Positions 10,401-24,588 are shown, numbered from the stretch's first letter. The stretch: DNA of 64,000 bases from Syngnathus acus (GCF_901709675.1 NC_051096.1:6103001-6167000); one strand, 5' to 3'. A program made the numbers and translations. Notes: a model not told the origin generated them from the sequence alone.

Positions 10401-13400
10401 ACAATCAAAAAAACACCAGGTAAGAAAATAGCTGAGCGGAAGCAGAAGAACTGCCAACAGAAAATAACAAAACAAGGAAGAATCAGGGTATAAATAGTGG
10501 TTTAAGTTGATGTTCTTAGTATGGATCAGCTGAGTGCGGTGGAGTAATTTTGGACTGGTAGGATCATGAGTTGTCAGTCTGGCTGTCATCAAGCGCTTTC
10601 AGATCATACAGTGCATCAAATGGGTGCCATCTCATCATTGTCTTCTCCCCATTTTAAGTACATCCCAAGCCACACTCCAACTACAGCAGATAAATAAGAT
10701 GAACAACTTTAGGTGTGCTCATTTATCATGAGTGAAACATGCCAAAGTCAACATGCTCTTTTCCATTTGCGTAACATCCTGAAATTGCTAGCGACGGGTC
10801 TCGCACACAGCGCTACGTGTGGTTTATTATATAACAACTCAAAGCTTGGCTCATGCCGCTGCTTCTCAGACAGCACAAATTGATCACATTGGGAATCTTT
10901 CAGTGTCACGTTTAAGAGTGATGATGTGGGTCTCGCAAGGCAATGAAAGAAGGGATCACTCTTTTTTTGCTACAAAAAAAATGACTATAGTGTCACGGAG
11001 CAGTCTGCTGAGAGATATTGTAAATAATCATCTGTCAAAGCTTCATGAGGAATTTATTGGCCAGGTGGAAGTTTGCAATGGAGTGTGACTGAGTGCTTTG
11101 GCTGAGTCACAATAACAAGGAAAGAGGGTACTGTACCACACTTAAACCGCCAAAGGTAAGTCCGTCTTATGCTGGTCTCGTCATTTATTGTCAGTCCTTG
11201 CATATACTTGCGTTTTGTAAATCACATTGGAACACATTTCACGCGACATGCTTCATAAGCTCTGTTCACCCTTGAATGAACCAGCAGGTGAGCTCCAGGA
11301 CAAGCCGCTGTCTGTCACTCATCTGTTTTCTTCGCCAATCTCTGTCATTATAATCCTTTCAGTGCTATTTCCTCACCGTGATACCAGTAAACAAAGATAG
11401 AATGCAGCAGCCTCAAATGGGAGCCACCCGATGTATTCCCTTCATGTACCACAGGGAGACTAAAAAACGTGTGAAGTGGGGTATTTGATGTGGCAAAATC
11501 CAATTTCCCTCCGTTTTCGGGACGTGTTGGCTTAAAAAACATATCCCCCCCCCACACTCCGGGGATTTAAGAAAAAAAATACAAAAATGCATTCTCCATT
11601 CAGCTCTCGTCCAAGCATCAGGTAGCATCATATCCGCTAGGCCACTCAGAAGTCGGAAGAAAGTCAGTCCTGGAAAAGCCACAATACTAAAATAGACTCA
11701 TATTATTAGTCATTCCAGCTTGAAGATAATATAGGCAATAAAAAAATATGAAATCCCAATAACTTAAAACGACCATATTGAAGAGACACGTTCCACAGGT
11801 GTAACGTGGCACAAGACTGAGATAAAAGTAAACCCCTGCTGGCGCAAAGAAGACATTCAGACACAAAATGAATCCCGCAGAGAGAGATCAGAGACCCTAA
11901 AAGCAGACATCCAGCCAAATCCTTCCACTCAATCTTCATCTTAAACAAGGCAATTGAAAACCAGCGGTGAGAAAAAGGCTTATCCGCATGAAGCATGATT
12001 GGCGTTGAGCCCGAAACCAATAGTTCCGTCGCTGCACACTGGAATGAAGCAATATATAAAGCAAGGTGTGAGGATATAGTAACTCAGTCTCAAAGATTTT
12101 ACAATAAGCTTGCTGTGTGTCTAACGCTTCCGCCTTCCCATATCTCCCGAGCTCCTCCAAGGTGTTCCTCACTCGAGACATTTCTGCAGTGTCTGATAAG
12201 CCCAGTTGCACGCTGACATCCATAATTACACACGGAAGCAGTTGTGTATTTAGAAAGACAACTCCTTACTGTCACTACCTAAAAAACTCTTCTGCTAACT
12301 AGCGAAAATACTCCTTTTAAATCGTATACAGGATACAACAGTAATGCCTTATATTTACCAAGTTCAAAGGGTCATGGTTGTGTTTTGTGCACCTTGAACA
12401 TTCACCCGTTAATGGACATTGTCGAACCCCATGTTTGAGTTAATTTCCATACAAATTGTTGTTGTGACATTCATTCTTTTAACATGGCAGTCGGAAAATG
12501 ACAGCAAAGAACTGCAATTTCTATGTAAAATCAAAACGGTTGTCAAAGAGTTTGAGCTGGGAGTGATCTTGGCAAGGCAATTTTGCGCTACCGCTTACAA
12601 CATAACTCATTTTTAACTAGTTTGAGGCAAGTGCGTGGGAATGCTAGTGAAATCCAATTCGGTACATTTGAGTATTTTCCAAGGTACAGTCTAATATAAA
12701 TAATTATGCGAGGCAAGTTTGTCATATTTAGTATTAGCTTACATACTGATTAGCTGGAACACATCTTGTAATCTGGTTTTCAAACAATTCTGCTTTATGC
12801 ATTGACACGGATTTCATTCATCCACGCCGTACCAAGTTATCTGCTGTTTGTGTCTTTATGATGTATACGTGCAGTGCTCTTTTCTATAAATACTGACTCA
12901 TTGTTGACAATGGCATGTGCAATGAAAATTGAAATCTGCCCTGGTTCTGTTTATTTATATTAAACACAAAAAACAGACTATGTGGGGGCGTATGCTGTGT
13001 ATTTTCTTCCTGTATTTCCTCAGTTCCATGATTTTGGCAAGCGAAAAAAATAAAAACATATTTCCCAAGATGCGAGTATTCATATCCTCTCTATAATCAT
13101 ATTTCGCTGATTTCATGTATTTTTTAAACCTATTACAGATATGGTTCAAGAAGGGCATGAATAATGAGCCGACGGATTTAGCCGGCGCTGCAGTCATTTC
13201 CAAAGTGTAAGGCTGAAATGTTTGTAATCTCTTTTTCTTAATATTATGCGTGAAATAATTAAATTATTTACAGAGGCTTTTTATCCTATCTCGCTTTTTT
13301 AAAGTGATGTTGCAGCGTTCATGCTGTTCATGACCTGTGAGGACCACAGCAAACAGAGGAGTCAGTCTCTTGGACTTTCCCTTGTCCTGCATTTACAATA

Positions 13401-16400
13401 AAAAGCACAATATATTGTTTTTAGCAAAGCGTTGATAAACGATTTGAGTTCCGAGCGGTGACGATGACAAATGTACCCTTTGCGAGTCCTTAAATTTCCA
13501 CCATACCCTTTCCAGATTACGTTCACAACTGACGGCTCCACAAATGTTGCCGAGACATCCTGAGGTCTTTTATCAAAGTAAGGGTTTAACATTTGAGGAC
13601 ACACGATGATTAACTTTTAGTATAGACTCACTGGAAATAAAAAGCATGATACATTTTTTTCATTTGCGTCCACGAAGTATGGGCCGTACCTAAATGTGGA
13701 CAGCTAACCTTTGCAGACTGGCGCCAGGGAGGAAATAGCAGCCGACAAGCATGTCACGTGATCTCAACTTGTCATGCCCCACAATTGGTCAAGTGGTTGA
13801 CAAGAACTGATTTCAAGTCAGTAGTAGTCTTTTTTTTTTTTTTTGTGATGAATGAAGTCGTGCAAAGGGAATTCAACACCTTTCCCTTTATTATCATTGT
13901 GATACTATTGGAATAATTGAGTCTGCTTATCGTCAGCCGCCATGCACGCCACGTGCACTTTAATTGACACACGCAACCTCGGCTTTTCCCCTTTGCTTCG
14001 TATCCGACATCTTTACCATCAAATGTGTCGTGTCCATGACAGCCACTTAGAATTCGGGAGAAGTTAAGCCAGCAGAGTACGCTGAAAATGATCCTATTAT
14101 CGACTAATAAGTGAGAAGATGTGCTCGGGCACATACGTAACGTTCTGTACTGCTCCTATCACAGTTTTGTATTAGCACCATTGAAATGAAGTGAAAGACA
14201 GACTCATTGGCAACACACTGCTCCGTGACTATATTCATTCATTTTAAAAGGGCCTTTGGGTGGTAGAAACGCCATTACTGCACTGTGAGGGAATTTGGCT
14301 CTTTTCTCCCTTAAAGCCAAAGACGGGCGGTATACATTTCAATCAACAGATTTAAACTGCTCGTTTCATTTTTTTTCTTTCCAGTCATTAGCATCATTAG
14401 CACAGAAATAAAATTATCCACAAAAGTGCACTACTGTTTGTCATTTGGTAATTAGGAACTAATTGTGATTATGCAATTCAATATTCATTTTTAATATTAT
14501 AGTCTATTGCCTTTCCCTTGAAATTCTGTAACAGAAACCGTTTTAATTGCCTCGCTTCGTAATCAAGCACATCTTTGTGTTCAATGACTTGATTTTCAAC
14601 AGTTTTCTTAATTGAACTATCTGAGGATGCATAGCAGATGTAGAAATAACAACTTGTTTGCCTTATTGCGTCAACAGTTTCAAGCCCAGTCAGAGAATGT
14701 TTACAGATCTGGAAAGCCCTCATCAAAGGTTTTGCATTTCAGCTCCCATTTGGACGCGCACATCGTTTGTCCCCGATTGCATTGATAGGCAGTTGGAACG
14801 GAGACACAGCAGCGTTATGGGAAAGCAGCGAACATTTGGTTGCTGGACTTCAGCCCAAAGTCATTAATTACATTTCCCCTCAGACCACAGTGGACACTCT
14901 ACCGGGTCTTCAGAAGGGTGGGATGTCTTTTGGGTCTGGCGGTTACAAGCTGCAAACAAAAGCAGGGTGATGGGCATCCTGATCAAAAGAATTGCCTGGA
15001 ACCAAAATGATACAAGCCAAATTATTTCCACACGGACTAATATAGTTGAAAATGACAGAGAGAGCGAAAACTAACAACCGCAATCCTATTTCAATTAGCA
15101 TTGGAGAGATAAGGGACAAATAGAAAAGCACGTCCATGGGGATAAACATGAGCAAAAGATAAGGCTGAGTGATTGAGAGAAGCTTTGCGGTGAACATTGC
15201 AGGAGCGCGACAGACTCATCTCTTGGCGCAGAAAACCTCTCAAGTATCTTTTGGAGTTCCTTGAGTCAGTCATGAAGACTAAACATCTTCCACTGCTGCA
15301 GTTTTAAGAGTATGAGTCACAGACAGCACACGTTCTCCAACCTTCAGATAGAAACCAGAAATGTGGAAATAACCCAAAAAAGACCAGTGATAAAGAGAAG
15401 GGTTAGTTTTGACGAGGTTGTAGCTCTTGGATTTTTTTAAACTATCCCCAACTTGCACAAATGTGCTTCTAAAGTTCCCGTAAAAATGCCAACCGCAGAA
15501 AGTGATTTCTCCGAAAGGCAGCTCAGCACTTTCCTCTGATGCGAGCAATCAATCCTACAATGCTTAATTGACGCTACATTACTGTTGACCGTACTAGTAA
15601 TAGCCGGTAGACAAGAACGAGCTTAAACGATGGAAAAAAAGAAGGATGAAAAGGAGCAAAGGAAATCAATAAGCGTTGTGGCTGTGTAACCGCATCAAAA
15701 TGATCAATGTGTCCTCACGCACTCACAGCGTTGGCCTTGGGCGAGGAACGTGAGCAACATTCATTGGTTCCTTCCATTCAAGCCAACGGGCATCTGGAGT
15801 TTAGATGAGCCCAAAATGTCACGTAGGCGCTTTCTGCAGTATTTCTTTGAGTCACAAGATTCTATCTGTTTGTCCTCCAAATGTAGTGGTTAAAATAAAA
15901 CATTTGGCAGAGTGTTAACTTTCCCAGCGAAAGCCATGTTTACAGAGCTGCGAAGCTCCAAACAATTTTCACATTTTCCTGTTGATGCCGACAAATCACC
16001 GGTACTGAATGTTAAACTATTTGTCATGTGACCTTTCGTGTTTTCATCCTCATGAGGCAAACAGTTGCGTACTACAAGATGACACTTTTTGAAATGGTGA
16101 CATTTGGGGGAGATGAATATAGACAGATGTAACGCTGGTGTGTCTGGCTTATGCACTTTATCAATTGAAATGTCAATGCTGATTAGAGCAATTATAAACT
16201 GGAGGCATAGACTGAGAAATAATCCTTCAGTGGAGGGCTGAATATTTGAACATGACACTCACAAAAAGTGGGTCGGTTGAGTTTTGAGTGAAGTTTCATG
16301 GCAAACCTTTAGGGCCAAATTGACATCATTGCCTTTTTTTTTTTTTTCTCCACCCATGTCAGTCCATTTATAAGCCTTTCTGTAATTCTTCCAGTCTCTC

Positions 16401-18254
16401 CGGACTACTTCTGATGACACCCCTTCTGAAAACATCCTGGCTGGAGACTCTTTGACAAGGTACTGTTGATTAACTAAAACATGAACAGCATTTCTGGGTT
16501 GAGAAATGAATTCCACAAATGTAATATTAGTCCAAGTACAAAGTTTAGACTAGTGTATTGAACATATGAATGCCAAGACAAAATTCTACTTGCCTTCCAT
16601 TTGAGGGTGGTACAGTGTTCCCGAGATAGACTGATGAGAAAGTATATCAAAGAAGAGAAGGCAGGGTTTGTACCTTCCAGGTGGTTCCCTCAGATTTGTG
16701 ACAAGATAGGTGAAAAAGAGATTTCAAAAGACTCGCAGAGAATGCTGAGCAACATAAAAGCAGCTGCAAAAGAAAATTGGCTGTCTCTGCAGCTATGTTT
16801 TGAAATAATTTCACTGCATCAACAAGAAAAGAAAAAAAACAAAAAAAAAAAAACACACACGCATTGTCAGCTCTGCTCTAGCACCACCTATTGATAATGC
16901 TGTAACAGTTCACTGCACAAACGTTTCAGTTGTGGTTTAGGGGTGCGGGGGTGGGATCCATAAGTTGTAGTTCACTGGTGGAGCCCACAGTTGAGTAACA
17001 TATACTATACTAACAGGTTCAACTTGTGCATTAGCAAACAAACAAAGAGCGCCAATTAGTGTCTTTCATTAAGACACACAATCTAGCATGCAGCTTTATG
17101 TATTACTATAGAACAACACAGCGGCAAACAATCAGTGAATTGTTCACTGCGCTGCTGCTCATGTCATCAGAATAGCTGATTAGCGGGGTTGGGGTCAAAG
17201 GTGAGGGCTTTTCGTGACCTTTGGACACGCGGGGTTCTTGATGAGCTCTGATTTGTAACACGTCGTAGCCATGAAGCCGTGCGTCAATCGAGCCGATTAA
17301 GATGCCAGCAAAGAGTGACATTCAGCGGCCCCCCCATGAATAAAACATGCCATATTAGCGTGATGACTGGGTGAAATAAGAACAGGTAGCAGCTAGTCTG
17401 GGTTCTCTTTTTCGGACCTCTTCAAGAACAGACAATGACAATGATGATGAATGACAAAGTGATCCGCGAGGCACTAAAAACGACGGTCTGCGGGGTGTTG
17501 CGCATATCTCAGTCTGCCTGTCACCGCATTGATGCCTGCCTCTCTCCATCTGAGCTGTTACTCGCATCCCCCTCATCTTCCTCTGACAGCCTGCTTCACT
17601 TCTGTGGCTGCTATCGTCTTCTCTATCGCACAGCGGTGTTGAGCATGTGCCTCAAAGCTGCTCTTCACTCTTGTATGTTAAGACAGCAGCTAGTTAACAC
17701 AGTTGAGTCACCTCGCCTCACGGGAGGCCCGGATTTAATGATGCTTATGGGGACAGGCGCGTCTGTGACTGAATGCCTTTGCCTTCTCTATTTGTAAATA
17801 TGTCCTCAGTCCAAAAGTAAATACGTGCAAGCTGTTGGATTTGGCACAAGACGGCATTCATAATTCATTTTATAGCGACTCTCATTATTTTCAGTTCAGT
17901 TCCAGTGTTCTTTGAAAGCACGATGCACAAAATGTATGATCTTATTTGCATATTGCAAAGCACCTCTGAAAATAGCTCCTTCTATTGATTCGACACAAAT
18001 GGACACAAGTAGTCTTTCCCTGATTGTAATAAGGATTCCTGCAGGACTCCCTGTATGACTTTTACTCCTCCGCCCTTATGAATAAAGATGATCAGTCACA
18101 TTCTCTCTAGTTTTACTTTGCTAGAGAATCAAACAGAAAGAAAAAAGTATCCTTCCATGTAACAACAAAATCAAAATAAGCAAGCGTTATTGCACGCAAA
18201 ATGCGCCTTAAAATGGTGGAACATTTTAGTTTCGCCATGTAAATAACGACTTAC
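7420..18254 (-). other. calcr: Probable CALCR first intron, no gene seen
   Basis: About 10.8 kb without a recognisable coding exon. It holds an AT dinucleotide run (7154-7173 just before it), AAT/AT microsatellites near 10200, a LINE 3' remnant (10030-10590), a poly(T) at about 13830 and an A-rich tract at about 16830. A 213-codon open frame at 8844-9485 is rich in Phe, Tyr, Cys and Ser and looks like chance. Confidence 0.45.
10030..10590 (-). mobile_element. Possible LINE 3' end with (AAACT)n-like tail
   Basis: On the minus strand the block ends GCTAAACAATAAACTAAACT followed by AAA, preceded by GGAGTGGAGCTCCTTACAAG and CGTCTCCCTCCCTGCACTGT. I associate this with 3' ends of fish non-LTR elements that carry a short tandem tail instead of poly(A). 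It includes AAT/AT microsatellites at 10198-10234. The left limit of the element is a guess. Confidence 0.4.
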
Positions 18255-18720
18255 CTTACTCCAGTAGATATAAATAGCAACCACAAGAATGCTTCAATAG
18301 GGTGTAAAAAAACGTCTCCTCCCTGTAAATTGCAAAATCAATCAAAACTTTTTCCTCCAGCATGGAAAAACAAAAAAAGCCCCAATAAGAAAGCAAGCGT
18401 GCAGTTGTTTTGCAGGTGTCTGGCTATCTTTCACTGGGCAGGTCTGCACGCACGGAGCAGGGCGCCAATGTGTGGCCGCGAGGAGCTCTGACAGCCTGCC
18501 GACTGGCCGCTCGCTTCTCATACACCGACGATCAGCAGCCTGCGCTCTGAACGAGGAGCTCCTCCTAGTCTCAGCTCCCAGTGCGCGCAGATGCGTGTCT
18601 GGGTGTATGCGCATCATGGACACCCCCCCTAGCGTTTAGTTGAAATAAACCTGCGGGGGGGTGATGACTTTTGCGCATCGCCGCTGGCAGAGCTGGACGA
18701 GGGGACTGAACCCCCTTTGC
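18255..18720 (-). promoter_or_regulatory. calcr: Candidate CALCR non-coding first exon and CpG-rich promoter
   Basis: A consensus donor on the minus strand (AGTAAG then GTAAGT) lies at 18255/18254, just downstream of a GC- and CpG-rich stretch at about 18440-18720 in otherwise AT-rich DNA. A distal untranslated exon is required by the acceptor at 7419, and this is the best candidate I see. TFPI2, the next minus-strand gene, is 3.5 kb further right, so the island is not its promoter. Confidence 0.35.
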
Positions 18721-21700
18721 TTGGATCCAGATGCCAGGCCAGATAATTGACATTTGGGTATTTGCTGATTTTTGATTTGAGGTTCCTATGGTTGTTAGGT
18801 TGTTGATATGTAGGTTAGTATCATCATACATTATTGTCCTACTGGGTCTGGAACTTTGTGATAAGTAAACAAAAGCAGAACATTGTCATTTTGCTCACCA
18901 ACTTTTCACTTCATTACTTTACGAGCAGGTGTTTGTCCGTCATCACAAATGTGACTTTAATCTGTCTTTCTCGCATGCACGCGCATACACAAAGGCACGC
19001 ACTCGCGCTCATGTGGCCAGGCTGATGAGATGAGAGTATGTTGGTCGTCTTGCAGCAACTTTGAATGATACGTCACAATACATTCTTCAAAATGGAAAGT
19101 AGCTTTGGTTCTGGACATTTATTCTTTTAGTTCTTAGTTGGGATGATTCCCCGAAAAATTCTGGAGGAGGTCTAAGTACTGTCCTTACATCATTCATGAA
19201 CCAGAAAGTAGATGGGTATCCAACCAATTTTTGGTCAATCATCTTACCAGTTGAACTTGTCTGCGCTCTACTGAGTATGACTTTTGTTTATTTTTTCCTG
19301 CTTCTGAAACAAAACATGCAATGAAGCCATTGTCATCTCACAGCGCCATTATCTCATTAGCTACGCCTGCTGGCATGCCCCCACTTAGTAGATTAGTCAC
19401 ACTTGCTGCCAATAGCAGTCCAAACCTCCTCATTACTGCTCATTGTTGGATTGATGGCCGGTGGATCAATGCGGAGAACTGCGCTTTTCTGTTCCACACA
19501 GTCTTTGATTTTGGAGAATAATGATGCAGACAAAAAGGATGAGTGAGGAGCAGCTCTGTTCGTTTCACTCTCTGGCTTTTTGTCCTGGAGAGACTGCAAT
19601 CCGACAAGTGCAATAAATGTCTGCCAAGTGCTCGATAGGATGCTAGATCTTAAAAATGACTCTTCAAAATGAACATTGAAATTGACATGCGTCGTAATAG
19701 TCTCTTTAACCATCCCAGCCTGTGTTCCGCTTGCCTTGGTAATAATGTCAGACTTGAAGGCATATTTTCAGTAAGCGATATGTGCATGTTCCAGCTCAAT
19801 CATGTCATTGCTCTCGTACTCTTTGGGAATCTGTCACAGTAACAATCACATTATATTTGTTTCGCAGGCTTTGATGGACTTTCTCTAAGCTGTTTACCAA
19901 AAGGAAATCCTGTCTGGGCTTTGAGACACAGGATGGGAGATCCATGCAGAAAAGGTACTGATTTGGTCAGTCACACTGGCGCTTTTGGGCTTCTACACAC
20001 AAGACATTGACATTACAACAGGACTTGAATGAAATCTTGCCAATTATTTGCATGTGTGACAAAGTTATAAAAACATTGCACTCGATTGAATGGTACTCTT
20101 GGCACCACAGCACAACTTTTATCCAGGCCACCAATATCATAAAGCCTGTATTTTTATCCTCATTTTTAAAAACTCAACCGTTGTCCTTTGCACCACTGAG
20201 TCTCGTCGGTCTGACGTGACGAGTTGTCCGCAATATAGAATACCGACACTTGAGTGAAAGCAATGGATCTGTTTACAACCTTGCGTTGTCTGCTATAGTC
20301 TCGCAAGTAAACACCAGAAGGATCTTTGCAGTCAAGTCCACAGAATGGAAGGAATCAAATAGAATGCAAGAGTTGGACCTGTAAAAAAATCAATTGCTCT
20401 AAAGGCAAAGCAGGGTGTAATCAATTTAGAGTTTAAGGGGTCTCTTGCGCCTAATGGCAAGTTCAATAATAGTTGCATAAAGGGGCTCGTGCATTAACAA
20501 ATTAAATTGGAAGCACAGCCAAAGCCAAATCTCTTATGAATCATTTTATTTAAATGTGTCTGTAAGTTGGATGAGGACAACAAGATTTTGGCAGCAGATC
20601 AGCAGTGAAAAGCAGTCCACAAATATTGTTGTTTTATCAGCCGCTGTATCAATCATTATGTCGTGATAGGGTGTTTACCCAGATGATGATGATGGATGCT
20701 AAGAAAATGTTGATGCAAAGTTTATAATCATGGCTGCTTGGGGGCAAAATGATGTTTACAAAAACAATCAACCAAATGATGTCCGCAATTTCTTTCACAT
20801 AAAATAGTAAAAAATTGCTTTGCTAGAAAAACATTTGGGAAAAAAATAGATTTACTTACATCTTTGATCTTACATTCTTGTACATTGTCATTTTTATGAA
20901 TGTAATAATTAATGAAAATCCTGTTGCAGCACCGTACTTTAAATGTCATTTAATTAATTTAATGTATTACAAGTGCCACCAGGGGTCAGCAAGGACTCTC
21001 TGTACCTTTTAAGTACACAATATGCTGAAGTAATCGTTTAACCTCATGAAATCACATTCCGAGTAGTTGTCAACATGACGCATATAGTAAGTATTCTCGG
21101 TTTTAAGAAGAAAAATGCTCCCTACTGCAAGAGACTATTAATTACCTCTTAACAAGGGCAAGACTGTGCTTAAGTGGGACCAATTCATCACTACACCCTG
21201 AATGCACACTGGCTCTTATGTGATGGAAGACAGATAGACCTGTGCTTTGCATTTGTTATCATTCAAATAGACCAAAATTATTTTGCAACCTTACAAGAAA
21301 AGGCAGCATCTTAACGGATCACCTCCTGAACACGCAGTTATTGTGATATTTATTGTCAGGGACAGAAAGGAAATGTTCGCCTCACGTGGGAGGAGCCGAG
21401 CATGATGGGATACTCCCTGTCTCACGATTTAATAGCTTCGCAAGGTAGCATTGTTTTTTTAATGTCACCGATCAGTTATGATCAGATGTTACTATTTATA
21501 ACCTGTAGAATAAGGTGGGGGGGGGGGGGAGTTTCCTTTCCTAGCTTCAGATATTATGATGGATGAATTGGAGCTCTGGGGAAATAGCTCTCTTCCATTA
21601 ATATGAGATCTCTCATGCGACACATGAGAGAAAGATCAGCCGTCAAATGCGTTACACTGTTATAGAAATCAACCATGCATGACGTGAACTAACATTCCAT

Positions 21701-22291
21701 CTTTGCCAGAAGGTTCACAATATTTATGTTATCTATCACTACATTATCAGACCTTGTGGTGTCTATTTATTGGGCCTCCAGCTGCTTTCCCTCCAGATAT
21801 GCGGCAAGGTCTTAATGAAGCTGCCAGCAGTCATGATTTCTTCCTTCCTCATTATACTGGGATGACTAAGTTCCTTACAAAGTACGAGTGGGAAGGAGTG
21901 AAAGTCACCAGGAACCCTTTCTCTTGAACAACGCCTTAAAAAGTGAAGTCAACCACTATGACTTCCTTTTTTAAGGCGAAAATTGTACGTACATTTTTTC
22001 AGGGTTAAATTATTGCCATCATTTAATATCTATACAGGCCATGTTTGTTGAATCCTTATTAGTATGTCATCTGTGGTGACGGTAAAAAACAAAAATAAAA
22101 CCAAGCCACAATACAAACAAATACAAAAAAATACTTTATAAAATATAGATATTTATACAAAATTGTACTTCAAATAGTTACATAAAACATACATTACATT
22201 ATTAATCTTACAGTCTTACAAATACAACAGAACATGTTGCAGTCAAAATCAAAATACAGAAATACTTATTGAGACGTGTGATTCGCTACGT
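18721..22291. other. CALCR-TFPI2 intergenic region
   Basis: No gene recognised. It contains a G-run near 21518-21529. The last 200 bases or so (22090-22291) are AT-rich and probably TFPI2 3'UTR. Confidence 0.5.
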
Positions 22292-23519
22292 CTATGCTTG
22301 CAAAATAGTGATGCGATTTCGTCTCAGGCGTCGCATTTTTCCTTTGCTTCTCTTTTTCCCTCCTGAAACAAAGTGGATTCAAACATTAGTATTATACCGA
22401 TGAGGCGGATTTCCTCCTATGAGCCAGGAATTCACAGTAACTGAGCAACAGTAATTGGATTTTGCTGGGAAATTTCTACCAAATCCTGCTCACACCTTTA
22501 ACACACACGTCCATGCAGCTTTGCCTGGAGACAAAATTGTTGCTGCTCCCGCCGCAGCCTGAGTACATGAACTCCTCACACATCTTGGTGGCCTTGTTGT
22601 AGTAGTAGCGCGGTATGGAGGCGGAACATTTGCCTTTGTCCAGGGGATCCAGGCACAGCACAGGGACCGCTGCAAAACAATAATTCACAATTATTGAGAG
22701 GGGGGGGGGGGGAAAAAAAAAATAGTCTCACTGGAGGCCTCCAAAATCACTGACTTTTTTGTGGGCTGCAGTACTCGTTGCAGGAGGCCAAATCCGGGAA
22801 GCGGTTGTCATTGCCCTGGCAGCCGCCGTAGTAAAAAAGCTCGCACTGCATGCTGGTCATGTTAAAAAAATAGTTGGTGAAAAGGGCTCGGCAGGGCCCC
22901 TCCTCCATTGGAAACCTGCAAATCTGAGGGATCTCTGGTGGGAAGAGAAATGGCAGCATGTTGGATCAATCTTAAAATTGTTGCACGGTTGCACGCTAGA
23001 GACAAAAAAAATCGCTTTTAACTTAACTTTCAGTTCAAACAACTTCATAATGTAAACAAATGATCATAACATATTCAAAATATTAGAAACATTTTTGACT
23101 GTATTTCATTCATGCATTTCAAATCTGTGCAAGTGTCCCTAATCAAGTGGCTGCCGAGTGTCAAATCAAACAGCAAGGGTGAGTTGCAGAACAAATTGAA
23201 CTTACTTGGTATTCTGAAGCACGTTTTGTGACACTCGTGATAAGTTTTGAAGTTGTTGGCATTGCCTTGGCACCCTCCGTAGTAGAAAAGCTCGCACTTT
23301 TGAGTGATGGTGTTGTAGTAATAACGTCCATTTCGGCTCTGCAGGGACCCTCGTCAACTTGGAGGAGGCACACACCTGAAACAAACATACTCCAGTAAAT
23401 ATTCACACTTAGGGGAAGTGCACAAAATTGCACGTTCGTGTCCTACCTTGCGGATTCAACGCCAACACTTTGTAAAAAGAGGACAAAAAAGCAAATAAGG
23501 CCAGTAAGTAAAAGTCCAT
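22292..23519 (-). CDS. tfpi2: Tissue factor pathway inhibitor 2, frameshifted in Kunitz 1
   Basis: Secreted serine-protease inhibitor of the extracellular matrix. Five exons on the minus strand: 23447-23519 (signal peptide [20 protein letters not shown]), 23206-23375 (Kunitz 1), 22755-22934 (Kunitz 2, [20 protein letters not shown]), 22496-22669 (Kunitz 3, [20 protein letters not shown]) and 22292-22362 (basic tail [20 protein letters not shown], then stop). The three Kunitz domains plus basic tail are the TFPI2 layout, and the neighbours agree. In exon 2 the frame changes within 23325-23338: [12 protein letters not shown] is in the exon 1 frame, but [20 protein letters not shown] is in the next frame. 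The exon is 170 nt where 171 is needed for phase. Either one base is missing from the sequence or the allele is broken. All other exons are clean. Confidence 0.88.
22700..22722. repeat. G-run/A-run homopolymer in TFPI2 intron
   Basis: About 13 G then about 10 A in the intron between the Kunitz 2 and Kunitz 3 exons, a difficult stretch for sequencing. Confidence 0.8.
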
Positions 23520-24475
23520 TGTGCTGCCAGTATGCTTCGCTGCTGTGAGTCTCCAAGCCAACGCCTGTTTTATAGTGTTGTGTTTTCCCACAAGGGGGGT
23601 TTGCGGAGCGGGGGGGAGTGCTCAGGGGCGGAGATGCAGTGACTCAGGGTGATCGCACGAGTCGCTGGTTTAGTGCCAGGAGAAATTCATAGATGACATC
23701 ACGTGAGTTTTGCAATCATTACGAAGAGGGACTAATTTGCATGTTCAAATGATTCAGCATGAAAGAAATTGAGAGAAAGTTGATTTCAGCTCAAGGCAGG
23801 GGATTCCCTACACCCTCCCATGAATAACATAAATTATAATATAATAATAATAATGGAGAAGCTTCCATAACTTGTATACGGAAAATAAATGACCACAGAA
23901 ATAAACCAGAATTTTCAGAATGATAAAACAATTAATGGATTGGAAGCATAAATCATGTCATGTTTATTATCTAGTCTGTTATTTAATGCTAACGAACAAC
24001 ACTTTTCTGATGCTTAGTGCTCATCAGGACAAACTGACATCACAATTTTGCCCTCGGGCACCATGTTGGAGACCCTTTCGCGACCCTGTCAGTGACCTTA
24101 CGTCTTCCATTTCTTTGTTGTAGTTGTTTTCTTTTTCTTATCTGGAATGATATATAGGCCAGTTATTGCTCTTCATTCATTTGTTGTTGGAAAACTAGCA
24201 TGCAGCTTTGCCGCAGACAAGAATGCACCTTGATGAGAGAAGGTTAAATACTTATAAACCCTTTTGTCAAAGTGACCTGATAGAAGGCACACCCCCATGA
24301 CTCATTTTCGACCAGTCCAAAAATAACATCACAGTTCCCAAGAATAGATAAGAGTTTGTAACCTTTACATACCATTAAAACGACTTCCAAAATAAACCAG
24401 AATGAAGAAATTAACCCTCCTGTCAAAAACATCCTTAAAATCCAGGCATGTTCCCACAGGGGTCTTGTTTCAATC
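23520..24475. other. TFPI2-GNGT1 divergent intergenic region
   Basis: Holds the TFPI2 promoter (right of 23520) and ends at the GNGT1 promoter. No coding exon seen. A GC-richer patch lies at 23585-23640. Confidence 0.45.
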
Positions 24476-24588
24476 AGATTAGGAGATTAGGATCATTTAT
24501 GCAGATTACTTTATAAACCAGATTTAGCAGAGGAGAAGGATTCTTCGGCAGGACTGTCGCGGGGAACGACTGCTGCCTGCAAGCAAAC
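24476..24588 (+). promoter_or_regulatory. gngt1: GNGT1 promoter and untranslated first exon
   Basis: TATAAA at 24512-24517 is preceded by three AGATTA motifs (24476-24481, 24484-24489, 24503-24508). These resemble the TAATCT/TAATCC sites of OTX/CRX photoreceptor factors. An untranslated exon probably runs from about 24542 to a donor at 24588 (AAAC then GTGAGT), joining the acceptor TTATAG just before the coding exon. Motif spacing fits a rod gene, but binding is inferred only. Confidence 0.5.
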
